From positions 1 through 44,459 of the forward strand of contig JAFGGA010000197.1 of assembly GCA_016930835.1 (NCBI GenBank): a stretch of DNA of 44,459 nt, written 5' to 3'. Position numbers and translations under genes: made by a program. The notes under the pieces were generated by a model. It was given only the letters and a program-made list of their open reading frames with translations, had not been told where the DNA came from and ran no database searches. This document shows, one piece after another, positions 16,854 to 25,800 of the stretch (positions within the stretch are counted from its first letter, which is position 1; each line of letters opens with the position of its first letter). This DNA is from Deltaproteobacteria bacterium (GTDB lineage Bacteria; Desulfobacterota; DSM-4660; Desulfatiglandales; HGW-15).

Positions 16854-17450
16854 ATGAAAACGATTGATTGTCGAGGCCTGGCGTGCCCGGCACCCGTCTT
16901 AAATACCAAGAATGCTATCGAAACAGATGACCTAAATGAAATCACTGTGCTGGTGGATAATGAAGCGGCCAAAGAGAATGTGAGCCGTTTCCTGGGATCT
17001 CAAAACTTTGCAGTGTCAACCACCCAAGAAGAGAATGATTTTAGCGTTATCGGCAAAAAATTAGGCACTGTAGACACCGGTAGTGCGGCGGCGGAAAAGC
17101 CGGTTACGGAAACCCAAAAGATCATGGTCATGGTCGCGACCGACTGCATGGGCCATGGCGATGATGAATTGGGGGCAAAACTCATGGCATCTTTTTTGAA
17201 AACCCTAAAAGAGATGGGTAATGACCTCTGGCGCCTGGTTTTTGTCAATAATGGCGTCAAACTGACCATTGAGGGTTCTAACGTGTTGCCGGTTCTAAAG
17301 GAGTTTGAAGATCAGGGTGTGATGATCCTTGTCTGCGGGACGTGCCTGAACCATTTCAACCTGCTCGATAAAAAACAGGTGGGTCAAACTACCAATATGC
17401 TGGATATCGTCACGGCCATGCAATTGGCGGATAAGGTGATCAATGTGTAG
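16854..17450 (+). CDS. yedF: YedF family selenium metabolism protein (TusA-DsrE fusion)
   Basis: A 198-residue fusion. The N-terminal TusA/SirA domain (about 1-72, DCRGLACPAPVLNTK, with the CPxP Cys at 11) is followed by a DsrE/DsrF-like domain (about 85-198, VMVATDCMGHGDDELGAKLM and LVCGTCLNHFNLL). This domain arrangement defines the YedF family, which is found with selenium-using genomes. It probably carries persulfide or selenide on its Cys residues in the cytosol. It heads a run of same-strand genes (yedE, tusA-like, DUF3343), which supports a selenium/sulfur trafficking role. The 253 bases before it hold no gene. Confidence 0.88.
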   Translation: MKTIDCRGLACPAPVLNTKNAIETDDLNEITVLVDNEAAKENVSRFLGSQNFAVSTTQEENDFSVIGKKLGTVDTGSAAAEKPVTETQKIMVMVATDCMGHGDDELGAKLMASFLKTLKEMGNDLWRLVFVNNGVKLTIEGSNVLPVLKEFEDQGVMILVCGTCLNHFNLLDKKQVGQTTNMLDIVTAMQLADKVINV

Positions 17451-17645
17451 TAGCCGGGAATTAGGGCAGTACGTCTCCGATCCTCTTTGCTATTGATTAA
17501 GCCGGAGGATGTGTGGAGAGGCGCATGGCGCAAGGCGTCGGGGATATGATAAGATGCCTGTTTCAAGCTGACCGCTCTTTTCTGATAAATACATCGAACT
17601 CTGAACCATGAACAACGAACTATTTTTAAACCGAGGAGAACATAC

Positions 17646-18740
17646 ATGTCACAACTGAAAAATTTTTTCGCAACCAAGTGGGGGATCATCGGTGTAGGGG
17701 CCTTTATCGGAGTATTTGCGGCCCTTTTACAAAAATGGGGTAACCCGGGAAACATGGGGATATGCGTGGCCTGCTTCAACCGCGATATTGCCGGGGCCGT
17801 TGGGCTGCATCGAGCGGCCGTGGTTCAATACATGCGTCCCGAGATTATCGGGTTTGTCCTGGGTTCGCTGATCGCAGCCTATAGCTTCAAGGAATTCAGG
17901 GCAAGGGTCGGGTCCGCGCCCATTGTCCGCTTTATCTTAGGCGCCTTTGCCATGATCGGCGCGCTGGTCTTTCTGGGATGTCCCTGGCGTGCCGTGCTGC
18001 GTCTTGCCGGAGGTGATGGGAACGCTATTCTGGGCATTGCCGGTCTGATATTTGGGATCTGGATCGGGACCCTGTTTCTAAAAAACGGTTACAACCTGGG
18101 GCGAACTACCAAGACTTACACCTCCGTGGGATGGCTGCTGCCCATCGTCATGTTGGGCTTTCTGGCACTGATGCTGGTTTACCCGCAGATTGATGGGAAA
18201 CCGCAAAGCGGCATTCTTTTTTATAGCGTTGAAGGTCCCGGCGCTATGCACGCGCCGTTAATCGTCGCGCTTTTGGTTGGATTGGCCGTGGGTTTTCTGG
18301 CTCAACGGAGCCGTTTCTGCACCATGGGGGCATTTCGGGATTTTCTCCTGTTCAGGCAAAACCATTTGCTCCTGGGGTTGATCTCGCTTGTGGTATTCGC
18401 CTTTATCGTGAATCTGATTGTCGGCCAATTCCACCCGGGTTTTGCCAAACAACCGGTGGCGCATACCATGCATCTCTGGAATTTCGGGGGTATGACACTG
18501 GCCGGGCTGGCCTTTGCCTTGGCAGGCGGGTGCCCGGGTCGTCAACTTTTTTTGGCCGGAGAGGGTGATGGGGATGCGGCCGTGTTCGTCCTGGGTATGA
18601 TCGTGGGTGCGGGATTTTCGCACAACTTCGGTATGGCCAGTTCGCCTAACGGTGTGGGACCCCATGGAATCGCGGCCGTGGTTATCGGTTTATTGACCTG
18701 CCTGTTTATCGGCTTTACCATGAGAAATAAAAGTGCATAA
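17646..18740 (+). CDS. yedE: YedE family putative selenium transporter
   Basis: A 364-residue integral membrane protein of the YeeE/YedE family with about 10 helices in two inverted halves. Each half carries conserved Cys motifs (NMGICVACFNRDIA and FLGCPWRAVLRLAGGD in the first; RSRFCTMGAFRDF and LAGGCPGRQLFLAGEGD in the second). These are the Cys sites thought to pass sulfur or selenium species through the membrane in YeeE-type channels. The YedE subgroup is linked to selenium metabolism by its constant neighbour YedF, as here. GAGGAG precedes the ATG by six bases. Direct proof of selenium transport is weak, so 'putative' is kept. Confidence 0.87.
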   Translation: MSQLKNFFATKWGIIGVGAFIGVFAALLQKWGNPGNMGICVACFNRDIAGAVGLHRAAVVQYMRPEIIGFVLGSLIAAYSFKEFRARVGSAPIVRFILGAFAMIGALVFLGCPWRAVLRLAGGDGNAILGIAGLIFGIWIGTLFLKNGYNLGRTTKTYTSVGWLLPIVMLGFLALMLVYPQIDGKPQSGILFYSVEGPGAMHAPLIVALLVGLAVGFLAQRSRFCTMGAFRDFLLFRQNHLLLGLISLVVFAFIVNLIVGQFHPGFAKQPVAHTMHLWNFGGMTLAGLAFALAGGCPGRQLFLAGEGDGDAAVFVLGMIVGAGFSHNFGMASSPNGVGPHGIAAVVIGLLTCLFIGFTMRNKSA

Positions 18741-18751
18741 GGAGGATGATC

Positions 18752-18970
18752 ATGAGCACTCATGTTGATGCAAGGGGATTGAGCTGTCCGCAGCCCGTGT
18801 TGATGACACTGGATGAAATAAAGAAGGTGAGACAAGGAGAAATCGAGGTCTTTGTGGATACGGACACATCCAAGGAAAACGTAAGCCGGGCCGCGGAAAG
18901 TCAGGGCTGGCAGGTCAAAGAGATCTTCGAGGCGGGTGAAGGATACAAATTGATTCTGGGTAAAGGTTAG
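18752..18970 (+). CDS. TusA/SirA-like sulfur carrier
   Basis: A 72-residue TusA-like protein with the family motif LSCPQPVLMTL (catalytic Cys 12) and an EVFVDTDTSKENVSR segment. Such proteins carry a persulfide (or possibly selenide) to a partner. The ATG at 18752 follows GGAGG (18741-18745) by six bases; an in-frame ATG at 18746 lies too close to it. It starts 11 bases after the yedE stop, so it is part of that operon. It resembles the N-terminal half of YedF, giving two such carriers in the cluster. Confidence 0.88.
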   Translation: MSTHVDARGLSCPQPVLMTLDEIKKVRQGEIEVFVDTDTSKENVSRAAESQGWQVKEIFEAGEGYKLILGKG

Positions 18971-18978
18971 CAACTTCT

Positions 18979-19108
18979 CAAAAAGTCGTCACCCAGGTCC
19001 CGTATCCAGTACGGGATAGACTACGGCTGGGGTCCAGAGCCCATGCAACGAAATGAAAAGGCTGGATTCCGGCATTCGCCGGAATGACGGAAAAGGGCGT
19101 TTTCCGAC
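18979..19108. repeat. Composite palindromic repeat, copy C (about 130 bp)
   Basis: It begins with AAAGTCGTCACCC, contains GGTCCAGAG and the palindromic core GGATTCCGGC/GCCGGAATGACG (about 19063-19089), and ends with GGCGTTTTCCGAC. The same order of blocks occurs at 44166-44306, so both are copies of one element of 130-145 bp, which resembles a non-autonomous mobile element. It splits the selenium cluster between the TusA-like and DUF3343 genes. Confidence 0.65.
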
Positions 19109-19135
19109 CATATGCAAAATCATCAAGGAGTCACA

Positions 19136-19690
19136 TTGAACTTTTTAAATCTATTAAAAAAAGAAAAAACATCGCCTCAAAATAACGTTCATTATGATCG
19201 CGGCATGTTGGTCTTTGAAAACACCAGCGAGGTGATTCAGGCGGAAAGGGTCCTAAAGGCAAAGGGGTGGGCCGTTCGTGTCATGGGACCTCCCCCTGAA
19301 ATCCGCACCGGTTGTGACCTGGTCATTGAATTTCCCTTAATAGAGGAACTAAATATATTGAGGGTGTTACAACAGGCCAACACCCCGCCATTACAAGTGG
19401 TCCCCGTGAGTAGTCCATTACTGCAACCCGTGGATCTTTTTTATATGAAAGATTTTGGCCCATATCTTATGGTCCGTGCCGCCAACATGAAACTTACCGT
19501 TGATAAAGAGTCCCAAACCATCGTAAACGTCTCAGGCGGCGGCTGTCCGGACGTCCCGTACCTGGCCCGGGAGATGGTCGGGAAATCCCTGAAGGATGCC
19601 CCCAGCCCAAGGGAGATCGGGCATACGCTATGCGGCTATGCCTTGCAATTGGCCTATGAGGAGATGAATCGGCGATGCTCGCTATTGTAG
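19136..19690 (+). CDS. DUF3343-like protein (putative Se/S carrier) with a C-terminal extension
   Basis: A 184-residue protein from TTG 19136, which has AAGGAG six bases before; an in-frame ATG at 19112 lies upstream of that ribosome binding site. Residues of about 22-70 match the DUF3343 fold (MLVFENTSEVIQAERVLKAKGW, then RTGCDLVIEF with the conserved Cys), proposed in the literature as a selenium/sulfur carrier-like family. The remaining 100 residues are not known to me and contain VSGGGCPDVPYLAREMVGK, another possible Cys site. The stop lies inside the next gene (16-base overlap), so the two are co-translated. Function is inferred from its place in the yedF-yedE cluster. Confidence 0.72.
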   Translation: MNFLNLLKKEKTSPQNNVHYDRGMLVFENTSEVIQAERVLKAKGWAVRVMGPPPEIRTGCDLVIEFPLIEELNILRVLQQANTPPLQVVPVSSPLLQPVDLFYMKDFGPYLMVRAANMKLTVDKESQTIVNVSGGGCPDVPYLAREMVGKSLKDAPSPREIGHTLCGYALQLAYEEMNRRCSLL

Positions 19691-20541
19691 GGACCGTTCC
19701 AGATCGGTATTTTCCCTTGCAAGCAGGGCCGGTAAGCTGGCAAAATGAGGGTTTGAAGATTGAAAACAACCGGTTTTTCGTTAATCGAGGGACACCTGCC
19801 TTATTGGCGGCGGCTTCGCAGGCCGGACAGGTCCTGGGATTGGATACACTTTATGGCTTTTTGGTGGGCGATATCGGCTTGGGTGACGGCAGTCGCAAGC
19901 TTTATGAGTATCTGTCCCATGAACTTCCGAATAGTCCGTTTCACACCATCACCTTCCACTATCTTCAACCGGATGTGGATTGGCATAACAAGGTCTTATT
20001 CGCCATTGAGGAGATGAAAGACCGACCCATCTTAATCGCGGATGCAGGATTCATGTACGCGGCCAAGATGAGCGGACAGGCGCCGGCGTATGATCTGTTT
20101 ACACCGGATGTGGGGGAGATGACCTTTTTGGCGGATGAACAGGCCCCCCATCCTTTTTACACCCGGGGTTTTATCCTCCATGATCATAATAAGGTCCCGG
20201 ATCTGATAACCCGTGCCTATGAGTATGACAACGCGGCACGGTGCCTCCTGGTCAAAGGGGAAAAGGATTACGTGGCTGACAAGGATGGGATTCATCATAT
20301 TATCGACGTCCCCTCGGAAGAGGCCATGGAGGCCATCGGCGGCACCGGCGACACCCTGACGGGGATCGCATCGGCACTGATCGCATCCGGCATGGATATC
20401 AAGCAGGCATCGTTTATTGCCGCCAAGGCAAACCGTCTGGCCGGGTACTATGCTCATCCCACGCCGGCCACATCGGTTGAAGAGATTATTGAACAGATTC
20501 CAATGGCATTGGAAGAAACACTCAAGGAGTATTGTGACTGA
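19675..20541 (+). CDS. NAD(P)H-hydrate dehydratase-like (ribokinase fold) protein
   Basis: A 288-residue cytosolic protein resembling the C-terminal (ADP/ATP-dependent NAD(P)HX dehydratase) domain of the YjeF/Nnr family. The nucleotide and catalytic motif is AIGGTGDTLTGIASALI (about 222-238), and IADAGFMYA and TPDVGEM match the DADALN-like and TPHPGE-like motifs. The N-terminal epimerase domain is absent, and several motifs are diverged, so it may act on another substrate. The ATG overlaps the DUF3343 gene by 16 bases, and its stop overlaps the next start. This is an unusual member for a selenium cluster; a repair or activation role for a carrier or a related metabolite is a guess. Confidence 0.7.
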   Translation: MLAIVGTVPDRYFPLQAGPVSWQNEGLKIENNRFFVNRGTPALLAAASQAGQVLGLDTLYGFLVGDIGLGDGSRKLYEYLSHELPNSPFHTITFHYLQPDVDWHNKVLFAIEEMKDRPILIADAGFMYAAKMSGQAPAYDLFTPDVGEMTFLADEQAPHPFYTRGFILHDHNKVPDLITRAYEYDNAARCLLVKGEKDYVADKDGIHHIIDVPSEEAMEAIGGTGDTLTGIASALIASGMDIKQASFIAAKANRLAGYYAHPTPATSVEEIIEQIPMALEETLKEYCD

Positions 20542-20755
20542 GAAAACCATACATATAAACCCTGACATGACGGTCTTGGACATCGTCTCCAAATATCGGG
20601 AAACCGAGGCGGTTTTTAAAAAATACAATCAAAAGGCCGGGGAGTGCATATGCTGCCAGGCCCTGTTTGATACCGTGCAGGATGTGACACGGAAATATGG
20701 GCTGGATCTTGCGAAGCTGATAGTCGCACTTGAAGATGCTATCGATAGCGATTAG
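20534..20755 (+). CDS. DUF1858 redox-disulfide domain protein
   Basis: A 73-residue protein of the DUF1858 family, also called hybrid-cluster-protein-associated redox disulfide domain. The conserved helix with three Cys, AGECICCQALFDTVQDV, is at about 33-49. The start is GTG 20534 with AAGGAG four bases before; it overlaps the previous gene by eight bases. Its close relative is at 27206-27451. It probably works as a small thiol-disulfide redox partner; with neighbours it may keep selenium/sulfur carriers reduced. The assignment to a partner is inferred. Confidence 0.82.
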   Translation: MTEKTIHINPDMTVLDIVSKYRETEAVFKKYNQKAGECICCQALFDTVQDVTRKYGLDLAKLIVALEDAIDSD

Positions 20756-20779
20756 GGCCTATTTCTAGAGTTTGTCCCA

Positions 20780-20968
20780 TTACGCTTCAAAGATGATCCT
20801 GTGATCTACCAGATTCATTATCTTGAGCCTCGCCTTGATCATCTTTTGCTCGCCGAAGATGTTGACCAGGCGGTATTGGCCGTCTTCTCCCGGTTCGAGA
20901 AGATCCACGGATTCCATGACCAATTCTTCTTTTCCTTGATTGAATAAATAAAAAAGATGGCATTTCAT
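20780..20968 (-). CDS. CooT-like small nickel-binding protein, variant N terminus
   Basis: A 62-residue protein of the CooT family, small dimeric proteins that bind Ni2+ in carbon monoxide dehydrogenase maturation and occur widely in sulfate reducers. The conserved core is QGKEELVMESVDLLEP and GEQKMIKARLKIMNLVDHRI. The usual start is MCxAN, with the metal-ligand Cys at position 2. Here it reads MKCHLFYLF, putting Cys at position 3 after an extra Lys, so nickel binding may be altered. The second copy, at 42294-42482, keeps MCEAN. It is on the opposite strand to the selenium cluster, with its stop facing DUF1858. Confidence 0.72.
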   Translation of the reverse strand: MKCHLFYLFNQGKEELVMESVDLLEPGEDGQYRLVNIFGEQKMIKARLKIMNLVDHRIIFEA

Positions 20969-20989
20969 TTGCCACCGGAAGAACCACCC

Positions 20990-21014
20990 GGCCGGGTATA
21001 AAACCCGCCCCTAC
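20990..21014. repeat. Short palindrome of a second repeat family
   Basis: GCCGGGTATAAAACCCGCCC followed by CTAC. It resembles the element at 43616-43673 (GTAGGGTGGGGTTTATACCCC), read in the opposite direction. Both have a TATA-like centre between GC-rich arms. Confidence 0.45.
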
Positions 21015-21502
21015 AAACGATTGCGCATTGCCCTAATAGCACTTAAAATCTCCAAAGCAGAGTCCCACAACTTTAACTCACTTCTTTCCCCCGTAGGAAA
21101 GGCGCCGTCTTGTTGATATCTGGTCTATTTTATGACGAAACCAAAGGGGAATTCATACTGGACTATTAAACGCGCTCTCCCTCCTCATCTGGACAACCGG
21201 TGAGGTGAGTGATAGGTGATAAGGGTGTAGGAACTCGCTTTTTCATGGTGCAAGTATAGGGATATGTGTCAAGGCAATTGTGGCCGCATGATATGGTATG
21301 AAAAAGCTGGGTGATAAATTTTGAAAGCTCTCACAAAAAAATAACCGGATTCCCAAGCTAATATGGAATATCCATCTTGATAAAGGGCAAAATTGAGGCA
21401 AATTTAGACAGAAGTCTCCCTTAAGTCTATCTTGCCTTTTTAAAAACAAAAGGGATCTGCTCAGGTTTTGGATTTATGTCTGATATTTAGACATAAGCAG
21501 GC
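21015..21502. other. Gap with no gene seen
   Basis: About 490 bases without a supported gene. A 68-codon minus-strand frame at 21243-21449 has no recognisable content. The sequence leads into the IS91-type remnant on its right and may contain other decayed mobile DNA. Confidence 0.5.
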
Positions 21503-21946
21503 TCAGGGTCTACATTTATCGAACCCGCCATAATCACGGCGGGTAAACTCAGGGAGTTGAGAGGAGGAGTAGTCGATATTGTATTCGGATGTCTTTAGAT
21601 GGGTCTTGTCTTTAGGATGCGGCCTTGCTTTAAGATCCCACAGCCCAAGATGTTTGAGGATCTTCTTTATGATCGCCTCATTTTCTATCACACTTATAAC
21701 CTTCATTGCCCCTGAACATTTGGGGCATGTGAGTGGATCAACTTCATAAATCTTTTGGATAAGACGAGCCCAGTTTTTACGGTATTCCTTTGATGAAACA
21801 TCAAATTCAAGAATTGATAGTATTAGTTCATCCTCATCTTGTATCTTTTTTTTTCCAAGGCCCACATTACTATAGTAGCCGTAATATTTGACCATCTGTT
21901 CTCCCTTATTCAGCACATGAGAACACATTGCAGCCAACCATTCCAA
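21503..21946 (-). pseudogene. Remnant of an IS91-family transposase (C-terminal part)
   Basis: A 147-residue frame matching the C-terminal part of IS91/IS801-type transposases: the EWLAAMCSHVLNKGEQMVKYYGYYSNV segment, followed by WARLIQKIYEVDPLTCPKCSGAMKVIS and the KILKHLGLW block. The CPKC pair in the tail is family-typical. The N-terminal domain with the replication-type catalytic tyrosines is absent, and no matching frame lies upstream. It is therefore a decayed copy. It separates the selenium/CooT genes from the SNF2-SWIM unit. Confidence 0.82.
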
Positions 21947-22078
21947 GGCGTTAAGTTCGTTTAATCCCCGCCATCCAACTTTTTAAAACACATCTTATTG
22001 TTCTAACGACTTTACCTTTGACACACCAGAGGGTGATCTCCTATACTCCAGGGACCAAACCAAGGAGGGGCAACGGAC

Positions 22079-23014
22079 TTGAGTAAAAAGAAGAAAAACA
22101 CGAGCGGCAAGAATAGAGAATTTCAAACGCAAAGGCACCGCCCTATCGCGGACAAGCTCATAAAAAAGATGAACCGGCATATGAAAAGCAAGGTTGTCGA
22201 TCTGAGGGAGATCATGTCCTGCAAAAAGAATGCCGAAGAGCTTCAGAAGACGGTATTGACCCCGGAGGAACTGGACGGCCTTCATCCGGCCCACGCAATA
22301 TACGCCTACGCCCAAAATCAGGTCTCGGTGATTGCGGAGCAGCTCCTGGGACTCAAGGAAATGGACCGATTCGCAAGACTGATCTCCCGCGCGGAGGACG
22401 AATATATGCCGAGCGGCCCGCCCATGAGCCCTCTAACGCTTTCATTCTTCACCTGCTGGACCCTCTTTGATGTATGTGTGGGTTTGGCCAAAGAGACCGT
22501 CGGGACCACGATCATCGAGGTTGGAGAGGCCTTCGGCATGCACCAGGATCTGGTGCGAGTCATCAACCTCATGCAGAACTCGCGGATGGGTGTCTTCAGG
22601 CATGAGGGCGTTGATAAAGATCAAATCATCCTCCGCGAATTCGTGACAGACAAGGTATGCAAGGCCATCTGTCCGGCCGGGTATCACGGTCAAAAGGGTG
22701 AGCTTTGGTATGTTCGCGTGCTCCCTCCACCGGATCGTTCCCTTGAAGAGCATGTCGTCTTTATCACCCCCTATTTGTTGATCGATCCGGATGAACATGA
22801 ATGGCAAGCTTATTTTCACAGGACCTTGCCGGACACCGTCATCGAAGAGCGCATCGCGGCGTACGAGCACCACATGAAGTTCGGACCGGTGCGAAACTAT
22901 TGGGCGGAATTCGTGCTTGAGGCCTATTTGAACCATCGTCCTGATGTTATTTTTCTCACGGGACTGCCCGATATACCGGAGAGCCGGCCGCATTCCAGGG
23001 TAAATAGTCGATGA
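22079..23014 (+). CDS. Unknown protein leading the SNF2-SWIM unit
   Basis: A 311-residue protein I do not recognise. It opens with a Lys-rich, basic tail (SKKKKNTSGKNREFQTQRHR) that could contact nucleic acid. Helical and mixed parts follow, including EEHVVFITPYLLIDPDEHEW. The start TTG 22079 has AAGGAGG about ten bases before. Its TGA shares ATGA with the SNF2 gene start, so the two are translated together, and the SWIM gene follows. Function is probably tied to the helicase. No signal peptide is present. It may be a DNA-binding or substrate-recognition partner. Confidence 0.7.
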   Translation: MSKKKKNTSGKNREFQTQRHRPIADKLIKKMNRHMKSKVVDLREIMSCKKNAEELQKTVLTPEELDGLHPAHAIYAYAQNQVSVIAEQLLGLKEMDRFARLISRAEDEYMPSGPPMSPLTLSFFTCWTLFDVCVGLAKETVGTTIIEVGEAFGMHQDLVRVINLMQNSRMGVFRHEGVDKDQIILREFVTDKVCKAICPAGYHGQKGELWYVRVLPPPDRSLEEHVVFITPYLLIDPDEHEWQAYFHRTLPDTVIEERIAAYEHHMKFGPVRNYWAEFVLEAYLNHRPDVIFLTGLPDIPESRPHSRVNSR

Positions 23015-25743
23015 CACAGGCCACTCGCAATAGCTGTTCTAAAGGAGGTCAGACCCTTGTCTGCCGCTTGATGCCCAGCGGGCGTATCGACGTCCAACCA
23101 GGGCCGCCAGAGGATGGCCCGCTTGTTCCAGCCAGATCCGCGAAACGAATTATCGAGGCATTTGACGAAAGCCGAGGCAAGGGCATATTGTATCTCGGCG
23201 CGGCAGAGCTTTTAACGGATTTGCCCCCATCACTTTCGTATTGGCGCGACGTCGGGAGAGCATTCATAGGCCGGGTATGTGGCGCTCTTGACCCGACTGA
23301 TTTGCAATCATTCGTCGCCCCCGATCCTGACCTCGACGAGCTATCGGAATTGAGCCAAGCCGTGCCACCTATGCAGGGTGCCGAGACCCTCACGCCTGTT
23401 CTCTTAAGTGAAATCTGGTCCGACATGGGAATGACCATGCTGACCGGAATCAAAGGGTACAAGGACGGCGTGCAGGGTTACTTAAAACAGTACAGCTCGG
23501 TCTGGAACGTGGTGGGCCGTGTCTGTTTTCATCTGGCCGAGAATAAGCGCGATCCGGAGTATCCCTTTGCCTTTATCGCGACTTATGTTCACAAGATCTC
23601 CAAACAGGCCAAACCACAACACCTTCCGCTCGGTAGGGCATTAAAGGAATACGCGGGCGCCAAGAACCGTCAGAAACTTCTTGCGCTGCTGGCTCCCCTC
23701 TCCCGCGCCGCTGAACAGAGCACTTTCATCCGCGAACTGGTTGATATCGGTGACATTTATCATCCGCTCTCCTGGAAACCCAAAGAGGCACATCAATTCC
23801 TCTGCGAGATCGATTTATACGAAAAAGCCGGGCTGGTCGTGCGTATGCCCGACTGGTGGAGCACCAAGAACAAACCTCGCCCCAAGGTCTCGGTATCGGT
23901 TGGCGATAAGGCGCCATCAACTCTGGGAATGGAAGCTCTTTTGAACTTTGATGTGAGTTTGACTTTAGACGGTAAAAAGCTGTCGAAGCAAGAAATCGAA
24001 GATCTGCTTGCCGCCGGTGATGGCCTTATTTTGGTCAAGGGTAACTGGGTGGAGGTCGATCGCGATAAGCTCTCACAAGTGCTCAACCAGTGGCATAACG
24101 TTCAAAAGCAAGCTCAAGCAGGTGGGATCAGCTTTGGCGAGGCCATGCGTATGCTCTCAGGTGCGGTTGTGGGTAACGATCATGGAAATATCGAAGACAC
24201 ACAACCGGAATGGGCGGAGATCATTGCCGGCAAGTGGCTTTCATCCCGGCTGGATGAGCTTCGGTCTCCTCAGTTGCGAGTAGATATTGAATCGGGCGCG
24301 GGGTTGAACGCCGAGCTTCGTCCTTACCAAAAGGTTGGCGTCCAGTGGCTTTCGCTTCTGCGGGGTCTTGAGCTGGGTGGTTGTCTGGCCGACGACATGG
24401 GACTGGGTAAGACGATCCAGGTTCTTGGGGTCCTATCCATGTGTAAAGCTAAAAAAGAGAAAGGCACTGATCTTTTGGTCGTTCCCGCTTCGCTTGTAGA
24501 TAACTGGTTGCAAGAGATCGAACGTTTTGCGCCTGATCTAAAGGTTCTCATCGCGCATCCGTCGCGCATTCCTTCGGCCGAGCTTATGAATCTATCGCAA
24601 AAGCAGGTAGAAAAATACGATGCAGTGATCACCACCTATGGGACAACCATACGTTCTAGATGGATGAAGGAAAATTTATGGCGGTATGTGATATTGGATG
24701 AGGCCCAGGCCATCAAGAATCCCGCCGCGAAACAGACAAAAGCGGTCAAGGCTGTAAAAGCGAGATGGCGCCTGGCGCTTACGGGGACACCGGTGGAGAA
24801 TCGCCTCGGTGACCTTTGGTCGATCTTTGATTTTTTAAATCCCGGCTTATTGGGATCGGCCAAGACCTTCAACAAGTTATGCAAATCCATGGCATCGATC
24901 AAACAAGGCTACGCCCCGTTGCGCAGGCTGGTGCAACCTTACATCTTACGGCGACTCAAAACAGACAAAAGCGTGATTGCCGATCTACCCGACAAGACCG
25001 AGATAAATGCTTTTTGCCTACTCAGCAAATGGCAAGCCGCCTTGTACCAGCAATCGGTCGAAGAGATGCGAAAGGCGATAACGAATCTCGACGGTATTGA
25101 ACGGCGGGGGGTGGTATTGGCCTTCTTGATGCGTTTCAAGCAGATATGTAATCATCCTTCCCAGTGGCTGGGTGACGGCGGGTACGCGCCGACGGACAGC
25201 GGTAAATTTGAGCGATTACGCGAATTGTGCGAACCCATTGCCGCTCGTCAAGACAAGGTGCTGGTATTCACTCAATTCCGTGAGATGACCGGGCCGCTGG
25301 CTGGCTTTTTGGCCGAGATCTTCGGGCAAAGTGGCCCTGTTTTGCACGGTGGAACGCCAGTCAAGCGGCGACAAGCGCTGGTCAAGGATTTCCAAGAGGA
25401 TGATCGGGTCCCCTTCATGGTGCTCTCGCTTAAGGCTGGCGGGGTCGGCCTCAATTTGACTGCTGCCTCCCACGTCATTCATTTCGATAGGTGGTGGAAT
25501 CCCGCGGTGGAGAATCAGGCCACGGATCGTGCATTTCGAATCGGTCAAAAAAAGAACGTGTTGGTCCACAAGTTCATTTGCCGAGGAACCTTGGAGGAAC
25601 ATATCAATGAGTTGATTGCCGGGAAACAGACGCTCTCTGATGAGATCCTATCCGGCGGTGCTGAAGTGGCCCTGACCGAGATGAGCAATGAGGAACTCAT
25701 GACCATGGTATCGCTTGATTTAAACAGTGTATTGGAAGGATAA
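23011..25743 (+). CDS. SNF2 family DNA-dependent ATPase/helicase
   Basis: A 910-residue SNF2/Rad54-type translocase. The N-terminal 400 residues are a bacterial SNF2-specific region of unknown fold. The ATPase core has motif I DDMGLGKTIQ (about 461-470), motif II DEAQ (563-566), motif III LALTGTPVENRLGDLW, motif V LKAGGVGLNLTAA, and motif VI QATDRAFRIGQ (about 836-846). These enzymes use ATP to move along double-stranded DNA and displace proteins. ATGA overlap with the gene before it and a 57-base gap to the SWIM gene define a unit. SNF2-SWIM pairs are known in bacteria; their biological role is not settled. Confidence 0.93.
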   Translation: MTQATRNSCSKGGQTLVCRLMPSGRIDVQPGPPEDGPLVPARSAKRIIEAFDESRGKGILYLGAAELLTDLPPSLSYWRDVGRAFIGRVCGALDPTDLQSFVAPDPDLDELSELSQAVPPMQGAETLTPVLLSEIWSDMGMTMLTGIKGYKDGVQGYLKQYSSVWNVVGRVCFHLAENKRDPEYPFAFIATYVHKISKQAKPQHLPLGRALKEYAGAKNRQKLLALLAPLSRAAEQSTFIRELVDIGDIYHPLSWKPKEAHQFLCEIDLYEKAGLVVRMPDWWSTKNKPRPKVSVSVGDKAPSTLGMEALLNFDVSLTLDGKKLSKQEIEDLLAAGDGLILVKGNWVEVDRDKLSQVLNQWHNVQKQAQAGGISFGEAMRMLSGAVVGNDHGNIEDTQPEWAEIIAGKWLSSRLDELRSPQLRVDIESGAGLNAELRPYQKVGVQWLSLLRGLELGGCLADDMGLGKTIQVLGVLSMCKAKKEKGTDLLVVPASLVDNWLQEIERFAPDLKVLIAHPSRIPSAELMNLSQKQVEKYDAVITTYGTTIRSRWMKENLWRYVILDEAQAIKNPAAKQTKAVKAVKARWRLALTGTPVENRLGDLWSIFDFLNPGLLGSAKTFNKLCKSMASIKQGYAPLRRLVQPYILRRLKTDKSVIADLPDKTEINAFCLLSKWQAALYQQSVEEMRKAITNLDGIERRGVVLAFLMRFKQICNHPSQWLGDGGYAPTDSGKFERLRELCEPIAARQDKVLVFTQFREMTGPLAGFLAEIFGQSGPVLHGGTPVKRRQALVKDFQEDDRVPFMVLSLKAGGVGLNLTAASHVIHFDRWWNPAVENQATDRAFRIGQKKNVLVHKFICRGTLEEHINELIAGKQTLSDEILSGGAEVALTEMSNEELMTMVSLDLNSVLEG

Positions 25744-25800
25744 GCAATAAGTGTGGACTGGTCATAAGCCCATGTCCAAATGATGAGGGGAGGTGAACCT

